A DNA stretch of 64,000 bases. It comes from Aquilaria yunnanensis. Lineage: Eukaryota; Streptophyta; Magnoliopsida; Malvales; Thymelaeaceae. The DNA is taken from NCBI GenBank assembly GCA_039654915.1, contig CM077599.1, forward strand, positions 71,702,001 through 71,766,000. Reading direction: 5' to 3'. The first letter of the stretch is position 1; each line of letters begins with the position of its first letter. The notes beneath the pieces are model-generated. The model worked only from the letters and a program-made list of their open reading frames with translations, ran no database searches and was not told where the DNA came from. Shown in pieces: positions 11,112 to 22,376 of the stretch. Position numbers and translations under genes: made by a program.

Positions 11112-11347
11112 CGAGCTGCTAGGCAGCTGTAACTGAATTCCTTTCCATTGCTCGTTGTTTGTCTTATCTACAGCTATATATTTCTCGATGTAACTTTTTT
11201 TTAGGTATTATGAGAATTGCCGTCTTATCTTCTCCATTCTTCCTTATCCTTTGTCACTATCTATTTCTTGGGTTGTAAGCCTTCAACCTCCTTAAAGCTA
11301 CTCCTTCAGCTTCCCGAGCTGAAGTTGCCTTAATTAAGTAGATGTCA
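11112..11347 (+). repeat. Chromovirus 5' LTR, second part
   Basis: This continues the LTR interrupted at 3830. It matches 15358-15589 with many substitutions and small indels and ends AGATGTCA just before the primer-binding site. Confidence 0.85.
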
Positions 11348-11349
11348 AG

Positions 11350-11364
11350 TGGTATCAGAGCACC
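11350..11364 (+). other. Chromovirus primer-binding site
   Basis: TGGTATCAGAGCACC lies two bases after the 5' LTR end, the initiator-methionine tRNA complement. Confidence 0.88.
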
Positions 11365-11375
11365 TTCCTAGCACC

Positions 11376-12330
11376 ATGGATGAAGGAACAAGATCGCAGG
11401 AATGGCGCCCGGTTGTTAAAGAATTCATGGAGCAGTCCTGAGATCAGAATGACCGTTTAAGCAAGGATATGATGGCTCTCAGGGAGATGATCACTAGCCT
11501 GCCCATCACCTTGCCTTCTCCACAAACACCGACAGGCCACAATCCAGAAGGGACAAGCACCAGTACCACCAACGTCAAGCTGTGGCTGGGAGTTCAATTA
11601 GGGGGTGGAATTTCTCGCGTCTTAGCCGAATTGATTTTCTCTACATCGACGTCGAGGACGTAGATGGATAGGTCTTTCGTTGTGAACAGTTTTTCTCCAT
11701 TGATATGGTGCCCGAGGCACTGAAGGTGCAGGTGGCTTCGATCCACCTAAGTGGCGAAGCGCTACAATGGCATCAAGGGTTCATAAGGAACTGGCCGAGA
11801 ACAATGCCCCTCTTGTGGGCGGAGTACGTGGAAACTGTAAGAGCTCGCTTTGGCCCTACTTACATAGATCCTATGGCCAATTTGAAGAATCTAAGGCAGA
11901 GGGGAACGGTGGCTGAATATCAGCGTCATTTCGACATGCTCCTAAATGAGGTACCCCATGCTCTCCACGAAGAACTTGTAGTTAGCATCTTTTTGGCAGG
12001 ATTACAGCCTGAAATCTATATGCCCATTAGAATGCTGGGTCCTAGAACGTTGGTGCAAGCTCGTGGCTTAGCCAAGTTACAAGAATTGGTTAATACGACC
12101 TGACAGAGTCGTATACCAGAGCGAGCCAAAGGTCTTCTACCTACTCCACCCCAAGGCTGGCTCTACCATCCACGCAAAAGTTGGCATTACCCGGCCTACC
12201 TACGGTCACCAAGAATGTTAATCGAGGGATCAGAAGACTTACAGACCGAAATATGGTTGAGAAAAGGGTTCGGAACAAATGTTTCTGGTGCATGGAGCAA
12301 TTCACTCCAAGACACAAGTGCAAACAATAG
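11376..12330 (+). pseudogene. Chromovirus gag
   Basis: ATG at 11376 opens MDEGTRSQEWRPVVKEF, with an early TGA and later frameshifts. The best-preserved block is 11705-12103 (LSGEALQWHQGFIRN, ARFGP, MANLKNLRQRGTVAEYQRHFD), the Retrotrans_gag capsid region. A degenerate CX2C..HKC zinc motif (CFWCMEQFTPRHKC) is near 12270 and is closely followed by TAG. This is the structural protein of a Ty3/gypsy element. Confidence 0.87.
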
Positions 12331-13290
12331 TAGTTGCTCGAAATAGAGGTTATTTTTTATGATGAGGAAGCAACTGATGATATGGAAGTTGATGGAAATA
12401 TTGATAAGGGCGATGAGGATACGGATACGGGTGAGGTTCCATTAATTTCCTTGAATGCACTTTCAGGGTTATCAGGAAACAACACCATGAGGGTCACGGG
12501 CTTGGCAAAAGGAAAAGCACTATAGATTCTGATTGATTTAGGTAGTACACACATCTTTTTGGATGAATCTGTGGCTAAACATTTAGGATGTAGGGGCAAG
12601 GATATCATTCCAATTGGGGTGAAAGTGGCTAATGACACCATTATGCAAAACACTCTTTTATGTAAAGGGTTTTGTTGGTCTATGAGAGGAGTTTAATTTA
12701 AAGCCAATGTGCCTATATTACCTTTGGGAGGTAGCGAAATGATCTTGGGAGTTCAATGACTCAAAACATTGGGAGACATCCAATAGAACTTTGAGAAGCT
12801 CAAAATGTCTTTCTACTACCAAGGCAAGAAGGTAGCATTGCATGGCAGCCACACTTTTCCAGCGAGTTTTGCCAATGGGAAGGAAATGTATGGCTTGTTG
12901 GAACACACAACCAAGAGGGTGGGAATGCTCCTTCTACCTTCCAAGCTTTCATGAATGAAGTATTCGGTCATTTCTTAAGGAAGTTTGTACTTGTGTTCTT
13001 CGACGACATTCTTGTATACATCCAGAGCTGGGAGGAGCACATGATCCATGTCGAGAAGGTAATGGTGACCTTGCGCCAGCACTAATTGTTTAAAAAAGCC
13101 AGCAAGTGCAGCTTCGGAAAGCTCAATATCGAGTATTTGGACCATGTTATTAGTCAGCAAGGTGTGTCTACTAACCCAAAGAATATCTAAACGATCTTGG
13201 AATGGCCTCTACCTTAGACCGTAAAGTAACTATGTGGATTTCTGGGTTTTGCTGGATATTACCGCCGGTTCATTAGAAGTTTTGGGGTTA
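12331..13290 (+). pseudogene. Chromovirus protease and truncated reverse transcriptase
   Basis: The aspartic protease core reads ILIDLGSTHIFLDE near 12530. After a degenerate stretch the sequence jumps near 12925 straight into the RT C-terminal half (NAPSTFQAFMNEVFGHF, then VLVFFDDILVY with the YxDD box reading FFDD). The N-terminal half of RT that should precede it is absent, so I infer an internal deletion near 12920. Later stops include the one at 13083 (QH-stop-LFKKASKCSFG). Confidence 0.85.
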
Positions 13291-13345
13291 TCAGTCCCTT
13301 ACATCCCTGCTCCAGAAAAATAATTTTACATGGACTAAGGAAGCC

Positions 13346-15227
13346 TTGGACTCGTTCGAGAACCTCAAACGAGCTTTAAGTATAGCCCCTACCCTCGCTC
13401 TTCCAGACTTCAATGAGGTCTTTGTGATTGATATGAATACATGCCAATATGGATTGGGCGCAGTTTTACAGCAAAAAGGGCACCCAATTTCATATCTTAG
13501 TAAGGCTCTTTCCCCCAAGCATCAGGCCTTGTCAGTTTACAAGAAGGAATTTCTAGCAATTATTATGGCAGTCAAAAAATGGAGGCCTTATCTCTTTGGT
13601 AGGCATTTCATCATCCGAACTGATCAGAGGAACATGAATTTCCTTCTAGAACAATGGATCCTTACCCCTCTCCAGCAAAAACTCATTGTAAAATTGATGC
13701 CCTACAACTATGAGGTTCAGTATAAAAGGGGATGTGAAAATCTGGCTGCTAATGCCCTTTCACGCCTACCAAGTCAGGAAATAGAGTGTTTGGCTCTTGC
13801 TTTCACTACTACAGGCTTGTTGGCAGAGATTCTGGACAGTTACAAAGAGACTTTGCAGTCACTCACGAACGATAAGCTTCGAGATCTTGCTACCCATCCA
13901 AAGTATTCATACACCCAGGGAATACTAAGGAGAAAAGGGAAATTGGTGGTTGGTTAAGATCCTCAACTGCGACTAAAGATCATTCGGCTGATACATGATG
14001 GGGCTGGTGGTAGGCACTCAGGGGTGGACGTCACTACCAAGAAACTTAAATCATGGTGCTATTGAAAGGGGATGGACTGGGATGTCAGAAATTATATCCG
14101 AAATTGTGATGTATGTCAAAGATACAAGATGGAAAATGTAGCATGTCCAGGACTAGCCCATTCCTCTTCCTGAGATACCTTGGTCAGAGATCACCATGGA
14201 CTTTATTGAAGGCCTACCAAAGGTGCAAGGGAAGAAAGTCATTTATGTAGTGGTTGACCGAATGAGTAAATACGCCCACTTCATCGTATTGGGTTACCCT
14301 TACTCTGCCACCACAGTAGCTAAGGTCTTCATGGAGCATGTTTTCAAGCTACACGGAATGCCAAAGATGATCATCTCCGACTGAGATCCTATCTTCCTTA
14401 GCTCATTTTGGCAAGAATTATTCAGACGCCAAGGAGTAGAGATTCATATGTCTTCCACTTACCACCCTCAATCAGATGGGCAAAGTGAGGTAGTCAACAG
14501 ATGTGTTGAAACATACTTGAGATGTATGACGGCTGGTAACCAAAAGGAATGGGTGGACTGGTTGCCCTTGGCGGAATGGTGGTACAACACCAACTTCCAT
14601 ACCTCAACACAGCTTAGCCGGTATGAAGTCTTGCATGGGATGAAGCCTCAAATACATGTGCCTTATGTGCCAAAGGACTCGGTTGTAGAATCCGTCGATC
14701 GGAGATTGACAGCCAGGGAGAATATGATATCTGCTGTTAGGAGTAACTTGGCAAGGGCTCAGCATCACATGAACCAACAGACAGATAAACATCGCACTGA
14801 CAGAGAATTCGCCATTGGGGATTGGGTCTATCTCACGCTTCAGAAGTACAGGCAAGTGTCTATAGGAAGAAGTGAGAAACAGAAGCTGAGAGCAAAGTAT
14901 TGTGGTCCATTCCAGATCATGGATCAGGTCAGAAAGGTGGCGTACAAACTCGCCTTGCCATCGGAGGCTCGGATTCATAACGTATTTCACATCTCACTTC
15001 TCAAGAAAAAATTAGGGGCTGAGCCTGTGTTAGCTACATTGCCTGACTTCAAGGATGAAGGGCGAAAGGTTCTGCAAGCTATCTTGGACAGAAGGATCCA
15101 ATGCCAGGTGAATCATGCCGTTACCAAAGTTCTCGTCCATTGGTCGAACTCAACACCTGAGGAAGCGACGTGGGAAGATTTTGTAGGCTTGAAGGCTCGC
15201 TTTCCAGACTTTAATTGCTCTTGAGGA
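13346..15227 (+). pseudogene. Chromovirus RNase H, integrase and chromodomain
   Basis: RNase H (13346-13957) has GLGAVLQQKGHPISYLSKAL, EFLAIIMAVKKWRPYLFG and TDQRNMNFLL. The acidic residue usual in the first motif is degraded (IDMNTC). Integrase follows a stop at 13955, with a zinc-binding HHCC region near 14000-14130 containing another stop. Its core starts MDFIEGLPK and VVDRMSKYAHF. TGA at 14382 replaces the arginine codon usual in the SDRDP motif. The last block, 14448-15224, is open and carries HPQSDGQSEVVNR, then a GPF..VAYKL..VFHISLLK domain and a chromodomain-like tail (ILDRRIQ, VLVHWSNSTPEEATWED). Chromodomains tether integration to chromatin marks. Confidence 0.92.
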
Positions 15228-15237
15228 CAAAAGTTTT

Positions 15238-15251
15238 TAAAGGAGGGAGAC
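15238..15251 (+). other. Chromovirus polypurine tract
   Basis: AAAGGAGGGAGAC next to the 3' LTR start TTGATATCG; this is the plus-strand primer site. Confidence 0.75.
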
Positions 15252-15252
15252 T

Positions 15253-15589
15253 TGATATCGTACTACTAAATAACTTGCTGACATGGAACTCTGGGCGCCA
15301 CGGTGGACGTCTGCATGGGATTCCTCAATTTCTTTTATTTCTATTTTGCATTGGTTTACAAGCTGCTAGGCGATTATAACCGAATTCCTTTCCATTGCTC
15401 GTTGTTTGTCTTATCTACAGCTATATATTTCCTAATATAACTTTTTTTGAGGTATTATGAGAATTGCCGTCTTATCTTCTCCATTCTTCCTTGTCCTTCA
15501 TCACTCTCTGTTTCTTGGGTTGTAAGCCTTCAACCTCCTCAAAGTTGTTCCTCAGCTTCCCGAGCTGAAGCTGCCTTATGTAGATATCA
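15253..15589 (+). repeat. Chromovirus 3' LTR
   Basis: 337 bp, uninterrupted, starting TGATATCG and ending GATATCA. It shows the empty target sequence (CATTGGTTTACAAGCTGC) of the copia insertion that splits the 5' copy. Confidence 0.92.
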
Positions 15590-16769
15590 TCAGCCAGCCC
15601 GAGCACCCAGCGTCGTGCTGTCCTTGCCCCACTTGACCCCAAGCAGCTGCCCGCTCCTCCGCCGTCGATGAAGAGAGAATTGGAGAAGAATCCGATCACG
15701 CCACTGTTTCTTCCCGCCACGCTGAATCGCATCCTCGCTCCCGATTTGTTGCTGTTCGTCGCCTTCCTCCTACACCCTTGAAGTCGCTACCTCCATTACA
15801 CTAAAGCCCAGTCTTCTGATCACTCTAGGCGCTGCTATCGGTGGGATTAAGACAAGACCCGTTTCACAACCTGTTACTCAACCCGGATCCAACCCATCCA
15901 TATCTCTTTTGGGTATAACTCCTAATTAGTCCTTTAACTTTTTATTTCATTCGCCTGAGACACCAACTTCATGTTGTTTTTGCAGATTAGTCATTAATAG
16001 CAAGCTTTTGGATGTTTATTTTATTTTCTTTCTTTGCTTTCTTTGTTTTGACCATTCACTAAATTCAACCATTAAATTCACATAGGGATATAACCTAGGA
16101 TGTTTATTTTTTTTTTATTTTTTTTATTATTTATCTCTTTGTTTATCTTTATTTTCTTCTAATTTTAAGATAGTTTGATTTTATTTTCTTTATTTAGTTC
16201 TCATAATGTATCTTAAAGTTGATAACACATAAGAATTATTTGTTATGGTAGATAATGTAATTTTCCTTATTTTTTAGAAATTGGAAAGAAATCAAATTAA
16301 GATAAATCATAAAATACTTAACAAATTTCAAAGATCCATTCTTAGTGATTTAATAAAATCCCAAGCTGGAATATTCACTCGAATCCGATTGGTCTAATAA
16401 GACTCACGACCAAGAGCAAGATGGTCCTTTTAAAATTCTTTGTGGATTTGGTAAAGTCCCGAGATTTCAAGGACATCTAAGATTCCATATTCGATTAGTC
16501 TGATAAGATTCGCGGTTTGGGCTTAAATCAATTAAAATAAACATAATTTAATAAAGTTCATTAAAATTATTTCAATCAAAGATTAGGTTAAGAAATAAAG
16601 AGTTAGGAAAGATAAAACCAAAACCAATGGTACCAATTCCCGGGCATTTTAATAAGGTTATTTTAGCATAATCGACTCACGATCTCAGAATCTCTCACAT
16701 ACCATAACAGGTATCCAATCGGCGTAGGTGAAACCAATTGGTGGCAACTCCTAAGATCACGTTGCTATA
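15590..16769 (+). repeat. Outer element 5' LTR, second part
   Basis: This resumes with CAGCCAGCCCGAGCACCC and aligns with 24082-25222 of the 3' LTR to the end GTTGCTATA (C-to-T change from the expected CA). Confidence 0.88.
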
Positions 16770-17716
16770 GTTTGGTGGCTTCATTAGGGATGAGTCTAGC
16801 CATATAAGGGGTTTTGTTTTCCTTTTCTTCTTTCTTGTTTGTTTCTTAATGAATTGATTTGATGTGTTGTGTTCTTTTTAGGTTTTGACACGCACACACC
16901 TCGTCATGCATAATGAGCTCAATACCTAAGTTCACTTTAACAAGGTTTTGCAAAACACTCTAGTTAGGCTAGCGTGTGAGACAATATTTTTTGCGCTTTC
17001 TCTAATCCGTACTAGTAAGTAGTGTTGCTCAAATGTGACGATAGTCACTCCATGGGACCATGAAAACTACGACTTGAATTAATTCTTCCTCACGTAACCC
17101 TTGTGGGTGAGAAATTGGGTCTTTTCTAGTCCGATAAGACTTAGTAAAAGGGATTCAAGAACCAAGCCATGGCCTTTATTTCAAAAAAACCGCCTATGCA
17201 TATAGTGGCCATAGATCTATCCACTAGGACTTCCATAATAAGACACGCATCATTTAGTTAAATTGTTTCATTATTCTCGTAACTTGTTCTATGTCATGTT
17301 ATTATACCAACGTAACTAACTCTTATCATTTGACCATTTTTGTTGCTTTGTTCATATACTTATTTCTCTTTATAACTCTAATTTTTCTTCTCATGGTAGC
17401 TCATATGTTATTTCTCCATATTAATTCTATTTTAACTTGTTATTAATCTCACCTTTCTTTTGTTGTTCTTTTGATTTTTCAAGTATACTCTTCCCTTCAT
17501 GCATCAAAATGACACATCAAACTATAGTAACTCTTGTCCTTATTATGTCAACAATAAGTCTTGAAGTTTCACAATAATGGACAATTAAGCCCACGCATTG
17601 CATGCATGCATTACATCAAACACGCGCATATAAAGTCTAATAAAATGAATCTCATTTTAAAGAAGGTAAAAATTGGCACCCAACACCGATATTCAATTTG
17701 GCTATGAATAATACTA
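16770..17716 (+). other. Outer element primer-site region and leader
   Basis: After the LTR end comes GTTTGGTGGCTTCATTAGGG. By position this is the primer-binding site, but it is degenerate and the tRNA cannot be assigned with confidence (Ogre elements are known to use tRNA-Arg). The rest has no ORF of note and is an untranslated leader. Confidence 0.5.
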
Positions 17717-18950
17717 ATGGCCAAGCAAATGGAAGGACGTCTCGATGAGCTCGAGTCAAATATAGAGAGCATGGTGAAACAAATGAAATAATTAATGGAA
17801 TTGATCAAGGGGAAGGCGGTGCAAACCCTCATCAGAAAGCCTCAGGATCCGATTTACCCTCTCGGATTCACTCAACAACAGGTCTCAGTTCAAGAGAAGC
17901 TCTTTCAAGACTCAGGCCTATCAGATGACATTCATTTAAGGTATAATCCTTTCTACGAGGAATAGAAGACACTGTTGAGAGAGGAAGAAAATGCTTAAAA
18001 GCTTAAGACTATAGAGAAAAGGTTTCGAGCTATTAAAGGAGGCACTGTATTCGGATCTCTCTTCGTGGATGACATTTGCTTGGTACCAGATGTAGTAATT
18101 CCCTCAGATTTTCAGGTGCCAGAATTTGAGAAATTTGATGGGACAAGCTCACCGCATGCTCATCTCACACTCTTTTTAAGGAAGATACAACCTCTTACCA
18201 AGGATGAGAAAGTATGGAGGGCTCTTTTTCAAGAAAGTCTCACACTCTTTGAGTGACCTTGCCCATGCTTTCCAGAACAACTACAAGTACGTTGAAGAGT
18301 TGGTCCCTGATCGCCAAGTTTGGCAAAATCTTGAGAGGTGACAACACGAGTCTTTCAGGGAATATGCACAAAGGTGGAGAGCCTCAACAGCGCAGGTTTA
18401 ACCTCCCATGGTTGAAAAATAGATTATCACTTTATTTGTTCAAACTCTGAAAGGGCCATATTATGAGAAGTTAGTTGGAATCGCCTTTAATAGCTTCTTT
18501 GATATTGTGTTATATGGAGAAAGAATTGAATATGAGATAAAATCAGGAAAATTAATAGATTTTATCACTGACAATTAATGCATCAGTCCTTTGGATGGTT
18601 CAACCTCCACATTACATGGGAAATGATGTCCTAGTGAAGTGGTAGCCTTCAAAGATCCTTTATTAGTACCACGTACCACTCATGGGAAGAAAGCTACTCA
18701 GGTTGATCTGATTTATACAAGCTACACTGAGCCACTCCCTAAGCTCATAGAATCAAACCTACTGTCACCCATACCAACAGCAGCAAAGATCAAGCAGTCT
18801 CCTCTCCCAAGTTGGTATGATCCAAATGCCAAATGTGACCACCATATAGGCTCAATTGGGCATTCAACAGAAAATTGTGCAGGGCTGAAACTCAAGGTTC
18901 AACAGTTGATAGATTCCAAATTACTAAATCTCGATGTGATTGGTAATTGA
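17717..18950 (+). pseudogene. Outer element gag (Tat/Ogre type)
   Basis: ATG at 17717 opens a charged, coiled-coil-like N-terminus (MAKQMEGRLDELESNIESM) broken by TAA. The capsid block at 18065-18255 has LVPDVVIPSDFQVPEFEKFDG and FQESLT. After a frameshifted middle, the C-terminal block at 18639-18950 has YTEPLPKLI, PLPSWYDPNAKCDHHIGSIGHSTENC and LKLKVQQLIDSKLL. This gives the arrangement typical of Tat/Ogre gag, including the C..H..H..C-like segment. Several stops and at least one frameshift make it non-functional. Confidence 0.85.
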
Positions 18951-20968
18951 AAGTTAAGATTGAGATGGAATTACATTGATTTTAGAAGGGCTTCAAGTTA
19001 TATATGACCTAGCAGTTCATACATACTTTTGTATGACAGAGAATCCTTTGAGTAAACTTGTATCTTTGAGAGCTTGCCAAAGTAATTTAATAGTAAAAAT
19101 CTCCTAGATTTAGTCCAGAATCTATGGTGTAATCTTTGTTAAATAGACATATGTTATTCTTTTTTTGTGCAATAAAGGGATGTAATGTGTGCATTCCACC
19201 CTTTTTTACCATACTACCATTTTACAACTGTTTCATACTCTTTGCCATTACACCATTCATTTCACTATCTTAAAATCATGTTTCTCTTTCATAAACAAAC
19301 ATAAATATGAGAATGCTACTTATGGGTGGAAATGAAATTTAAGGGAAATTTGATTATGGTGATCTTGAAAAGGCTACCTAATATAGTGAGAATAATCTTA
19401 AATGTTGCACCTCCATTCTCATCATATAAAAGCAAAAGGAAGTTCACAGTGGTTATCAGCATCATTGCAAGAAGTTCTTGGTTAGCTTCTGGAGAAGGTA
19501 GCCTTCATATTAAATGACTTCTATGGCATCCCAATTCTCATGGATGCTCAACACAAGAAAAGGTTCTTAGTTCTCCACAACGTAAATTCCAAAAAGAAAG
19601 AATTTTATCTCTTCCATAAAAAGGCAACAAGGGAAATTCAAAATGAAGAAAAGACTGAGGGTAGCACAAACAGTAGAGCAAAGGAAAGAAACTAAATGAA
19701 AAGAAAGGAAAAAGAAAAAATGCGCTAAGGATTCTAGATTGAAAACTTGCAAAGGCAATTTAGAAGATAAAAGCAACCTTCGAAGCAATATTACAAACAG
19801 ATTGTGAGAGTTGGGGGGCAACAGATGAGGTCTAACTTTCTGAAAAAGATGGTGAGTTTGAGGTTGTCACTATTGAGTTTTTCAAGGCAATCAGATATGC
19901 TCACGAATAGCATTAAACAAGCCTTCTTTCACATTATTTAAAAGCTCTGTTTTCACACCATTTAAACTTAACTTTCCTCATCTTAACATTTGCCTCTCGA
20001 TATCATTCTCATTCATTTAAAATGCTATCATTTTGAAACCTGTTTATACCTTTTTGCCTTGTACATTTTATGACTTTGAGTTGGAAAAGGGATGAATAGC
20101 AAGACATTTTAATCAAATACAAAGACCGTTAGTTATTTTGTCAAGTTTTGCAAATTGATGAAAGTTTTTCTTTAAGGCTAAACCATTATTCATTATTGTG
20201 TGTGGACTTAAAAGTGAGGTGATAGCTTAAGACTTTCTTTAAGAATGTATAGTTCTTGCAAGAGAAATTCACAATCAAGTGCCATCACGAAGGTCTAAAA
20301 ATGCATGACCTTTATAAGTCAAAAAGAGTTGATACCTTTTTCCATATAGACACCATATTCAAGGGGGCAAAGTAATCTTTACAGAGCGCAAGGAGAGCAT
20401 TACCAACAAAGAAGCTCAATGGATAAGGGACAAGTTTTATGGATCAGAACTTGAGTTCAAGGAAAAACAATCATTCCTATGATAACATGGGGGATGAGTA
20501 AGCGCCAGTACGGTCATAGGGAAAGGAAGGGAACAAAGAGGCATTAATAATTGAGCCTTCAAATAGCATGAAATCAATGGTGAGGTAAAGAGAAGTTCCA
20601 AATAGCTCAAGGAAAAGAATCATAAGAGGTAATCATAGAATTCACTCATGCATCATGGTTTTTGTCAAGGTCATTTTAAGAATGAAAATACTAAGGAGCA
20701 TGCATCATGAGCATCATCATATCATTTCCATCATACTCTTATCACAAGCAGGTTTCAATAGAGCTTGGTGTAAAGAGCTAAGGAGGAATTCAATCAAAGT
20801 ACATTAAAAGGAAGTATTTTGGACAAGGGAAAGAAAGGTTGTGTTTTAACCACTTAACATCTGCCAAGGGTTAGAGACTACAATCTCTCAATGTTATTTG
20901 AATGAATGAAGTTTTATGGTCCAAGTAAGTTCGCACAAATTAAGATCAAAAGACTTAGGTTAAATTGA
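18951..20968 (+). other. Non-coding interior where pol would be expected
   Basis: I looked on both strands for protease, RT, RNase H and integrase motifs and found none. Only short AT-rich ORFs are present. The stretch links the end of gag to the tandem arrays, so pol appears to have been replaced or lost. Confidence 0.6.
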
Positions 20969-21605
20969 GGTTTTAAATGAGAAAAGTTTCTCTCCCTTAT
21001 CACATTTAAAGAAAAGAAAAATCGTGGTTCTAAAGATAAGATAATTCTCTTCCTCGTAACTTGGGTCAAACTGATGTTTTAAACAAGAAAGGTTTCTCTA
21101 CCTCATCATATTGAATGAAAAGTTAAACTAAGGTTTCAAAGAGAATATAATTCTCTTCTTTGTAACTTGGGTCAAACTAAGGTTTTAAATGAGAAAGGTT
21201 TCTTTACCTCATCACATTGAATAAAAAGCCAAATTGAGGTTTCAAAGAGAAGATAATTCTCTTCCTCGTAACTTGGGTCACACCAAGGTTCTAAATGAAA
21301 AAGGTTTATCTACCTCATCACATCTAAATGAAGGCTAAATTGAGGTTCCAAAGAGAAGACAATTCTTTTTCTCGTAATTTAAGTTAAACCGAGGTTTTAA
21401 ATGAGAAAAGTTTCTCTATCTCGTTACATTTAAAGAAAAGTTAAAACCGAGATTCTAAAAAGAAGGTAATTCTCTTCCTCGTTATTTAAGTCCAACCAAA
21501 GTTTTGAATAGGAATGATCTCTCTACCTCGTCACACCCACTGCAAGGTTAAACCAAGTTTTCAAAGGCAAATCATTCTCATAATATGGGTTAAACACCGA
21601 GGTGG
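20969..21605 (+). repeat. 106-bp tandem array, about six copies
   Basis: The phrase GAGGTTTTAAATGAGAAAGGTTTCTCTACCTC restarts near 20969, 21075, 21181, 21287, 21393 and 21500, an almost exact 106-base step. Each unit contains two related halves, AAGGTTTCTCTACCTCATCACAT and AGAAGATAATTCTCTTCCTCGTAA, each with complementary GAGAAG/CTTCTC arms. It lies within the outer element, upstream of the 3' LTR. Confidence 0.88.
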
Positions 21606-22370
21606 TAAAGAGTCAGGGTGCTTTACCTCAAAGGAATTTTAAATGTGGTAAAAAGACAGGTTTTTCTACCTCAAAGGTCATCCGATGTGGTAATGAGTCA
21701 GGGTGCTCTACCTCAAAGGAATTTTAGAGGTGGTAAAGAGACAGAGTTTTCTACCTCAAAAGTCATCAGATGTGGTAAAGAGTTAGGGTGCTTTACCTCA
21801 AAGGAATTTAGAGATGGTAAAGAGATGGAGTTCTCTACCTTAAAGGTTATCAAAGGTGGTAAAGAGTAAGGGTACTTTACCTCAAAGGAATTTAGAGGTG
21901 GTAAAGAGACAAAGTTCTCAATCTCAAAGGTCATTAAAGGTGGTAAAGTGTTAGGGTACTCTATCTTAAAGGAATTTAGAGGTTGGAAAGAGATGGAGTT
22001 TTCTACCTTAAAAGGAATTTAGAGGTGACAAAGAGTCGGGGTGCTTTACCTCAAAGGAAATAAGAGGTGATAAAGAGAGGGTTCTCTACCTCTTAAATCA
22101 TAGTAAAAGAAAGTTCTCTGCCTCAAGCATTTTTAGAGGTGGTAAAGAGTCGGGGTGCTCTACCTCAAAGGAATTTATAGGTGGTGAAGAGCCAGGGTGC
22201 TCTACCTCTAAGAAATTTTGATGTGGTAAAGAGACAAAGTTCTCTACCTCAAAAGAATTTAGAAGTGGTAAAAAGACAATGTTCTCTACCTCAAGACAAT
22301 AACATGTGGTAAAAAGAGAGTTCTCTATCTCTCAAATCATGGTTAGAAAGGGTTCTCTACCATAGGTAAA
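21606..22370 (+). repeat. 42-bp tandem array with alternating A/B units (84-bp higher-order repeat)
   Basis: Units of the form GGTGGTAAAGAG..TCTACCTCAAAGG repeat every 42 bases. They alternate between one ending GGAATTTTAG and one ending GTCATCAG, giving an 84-base period. Later copies are more degraded. GGTAAAGAG and its near-complement CTCTACCTC give every unit a potential short hairpin. Because 42 is divisible by three, both strands carry long artificial ORFs (21618-21869 plus; 21713-21934 minus); I treat these as repeat by-products. Confidence 0.88.
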
Positions 22371-22376
22371 CGAATG

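Larger units (their letters stand above)
3725..15589 (+). mobile_element. Reina-like chromovirus (Ty3/gypsy), degenerate, nested in the outer 5' LTR
   Basis: Its LTRs begin TGATATCG and end GATATCA or GATGTCA. The flanking duplication is TCCGC at 3720-3724 and TCAGC at 15590-15594, and the intact site AGTTCAGCC is preserved in the outer 3' LTR near 24078. Order: 5' LTR (3725-3830, then 11112-11347 after the copia insertion), primer-binding site, gag, protease, truncated RT, RNase H, integrase, chromodomain, polypurine tract, 3' LTR. Short LTRs (about 340 bp) and the C-terminal chromodomain fit the Reina clade. It cannot be autonomous, with stops in gag and integrase and most of RT missing. 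Confidence 0.88.

Noticed and set aside
19567..19821. 84-codon minus-strand ORF with a hydrophobic, leucine/phenylalanine-rich segment
   Set aside because: It comes from an A/G-rich stretch read on the opposite strand; no domain, and inside the pol-less interior.
21618..21934. Repetitive-protein ORFs on both strands (83 and 73 codons)
   Set aside because: They arise from the 42-bp repeat period; no start context or flanking gene structure supports translation.
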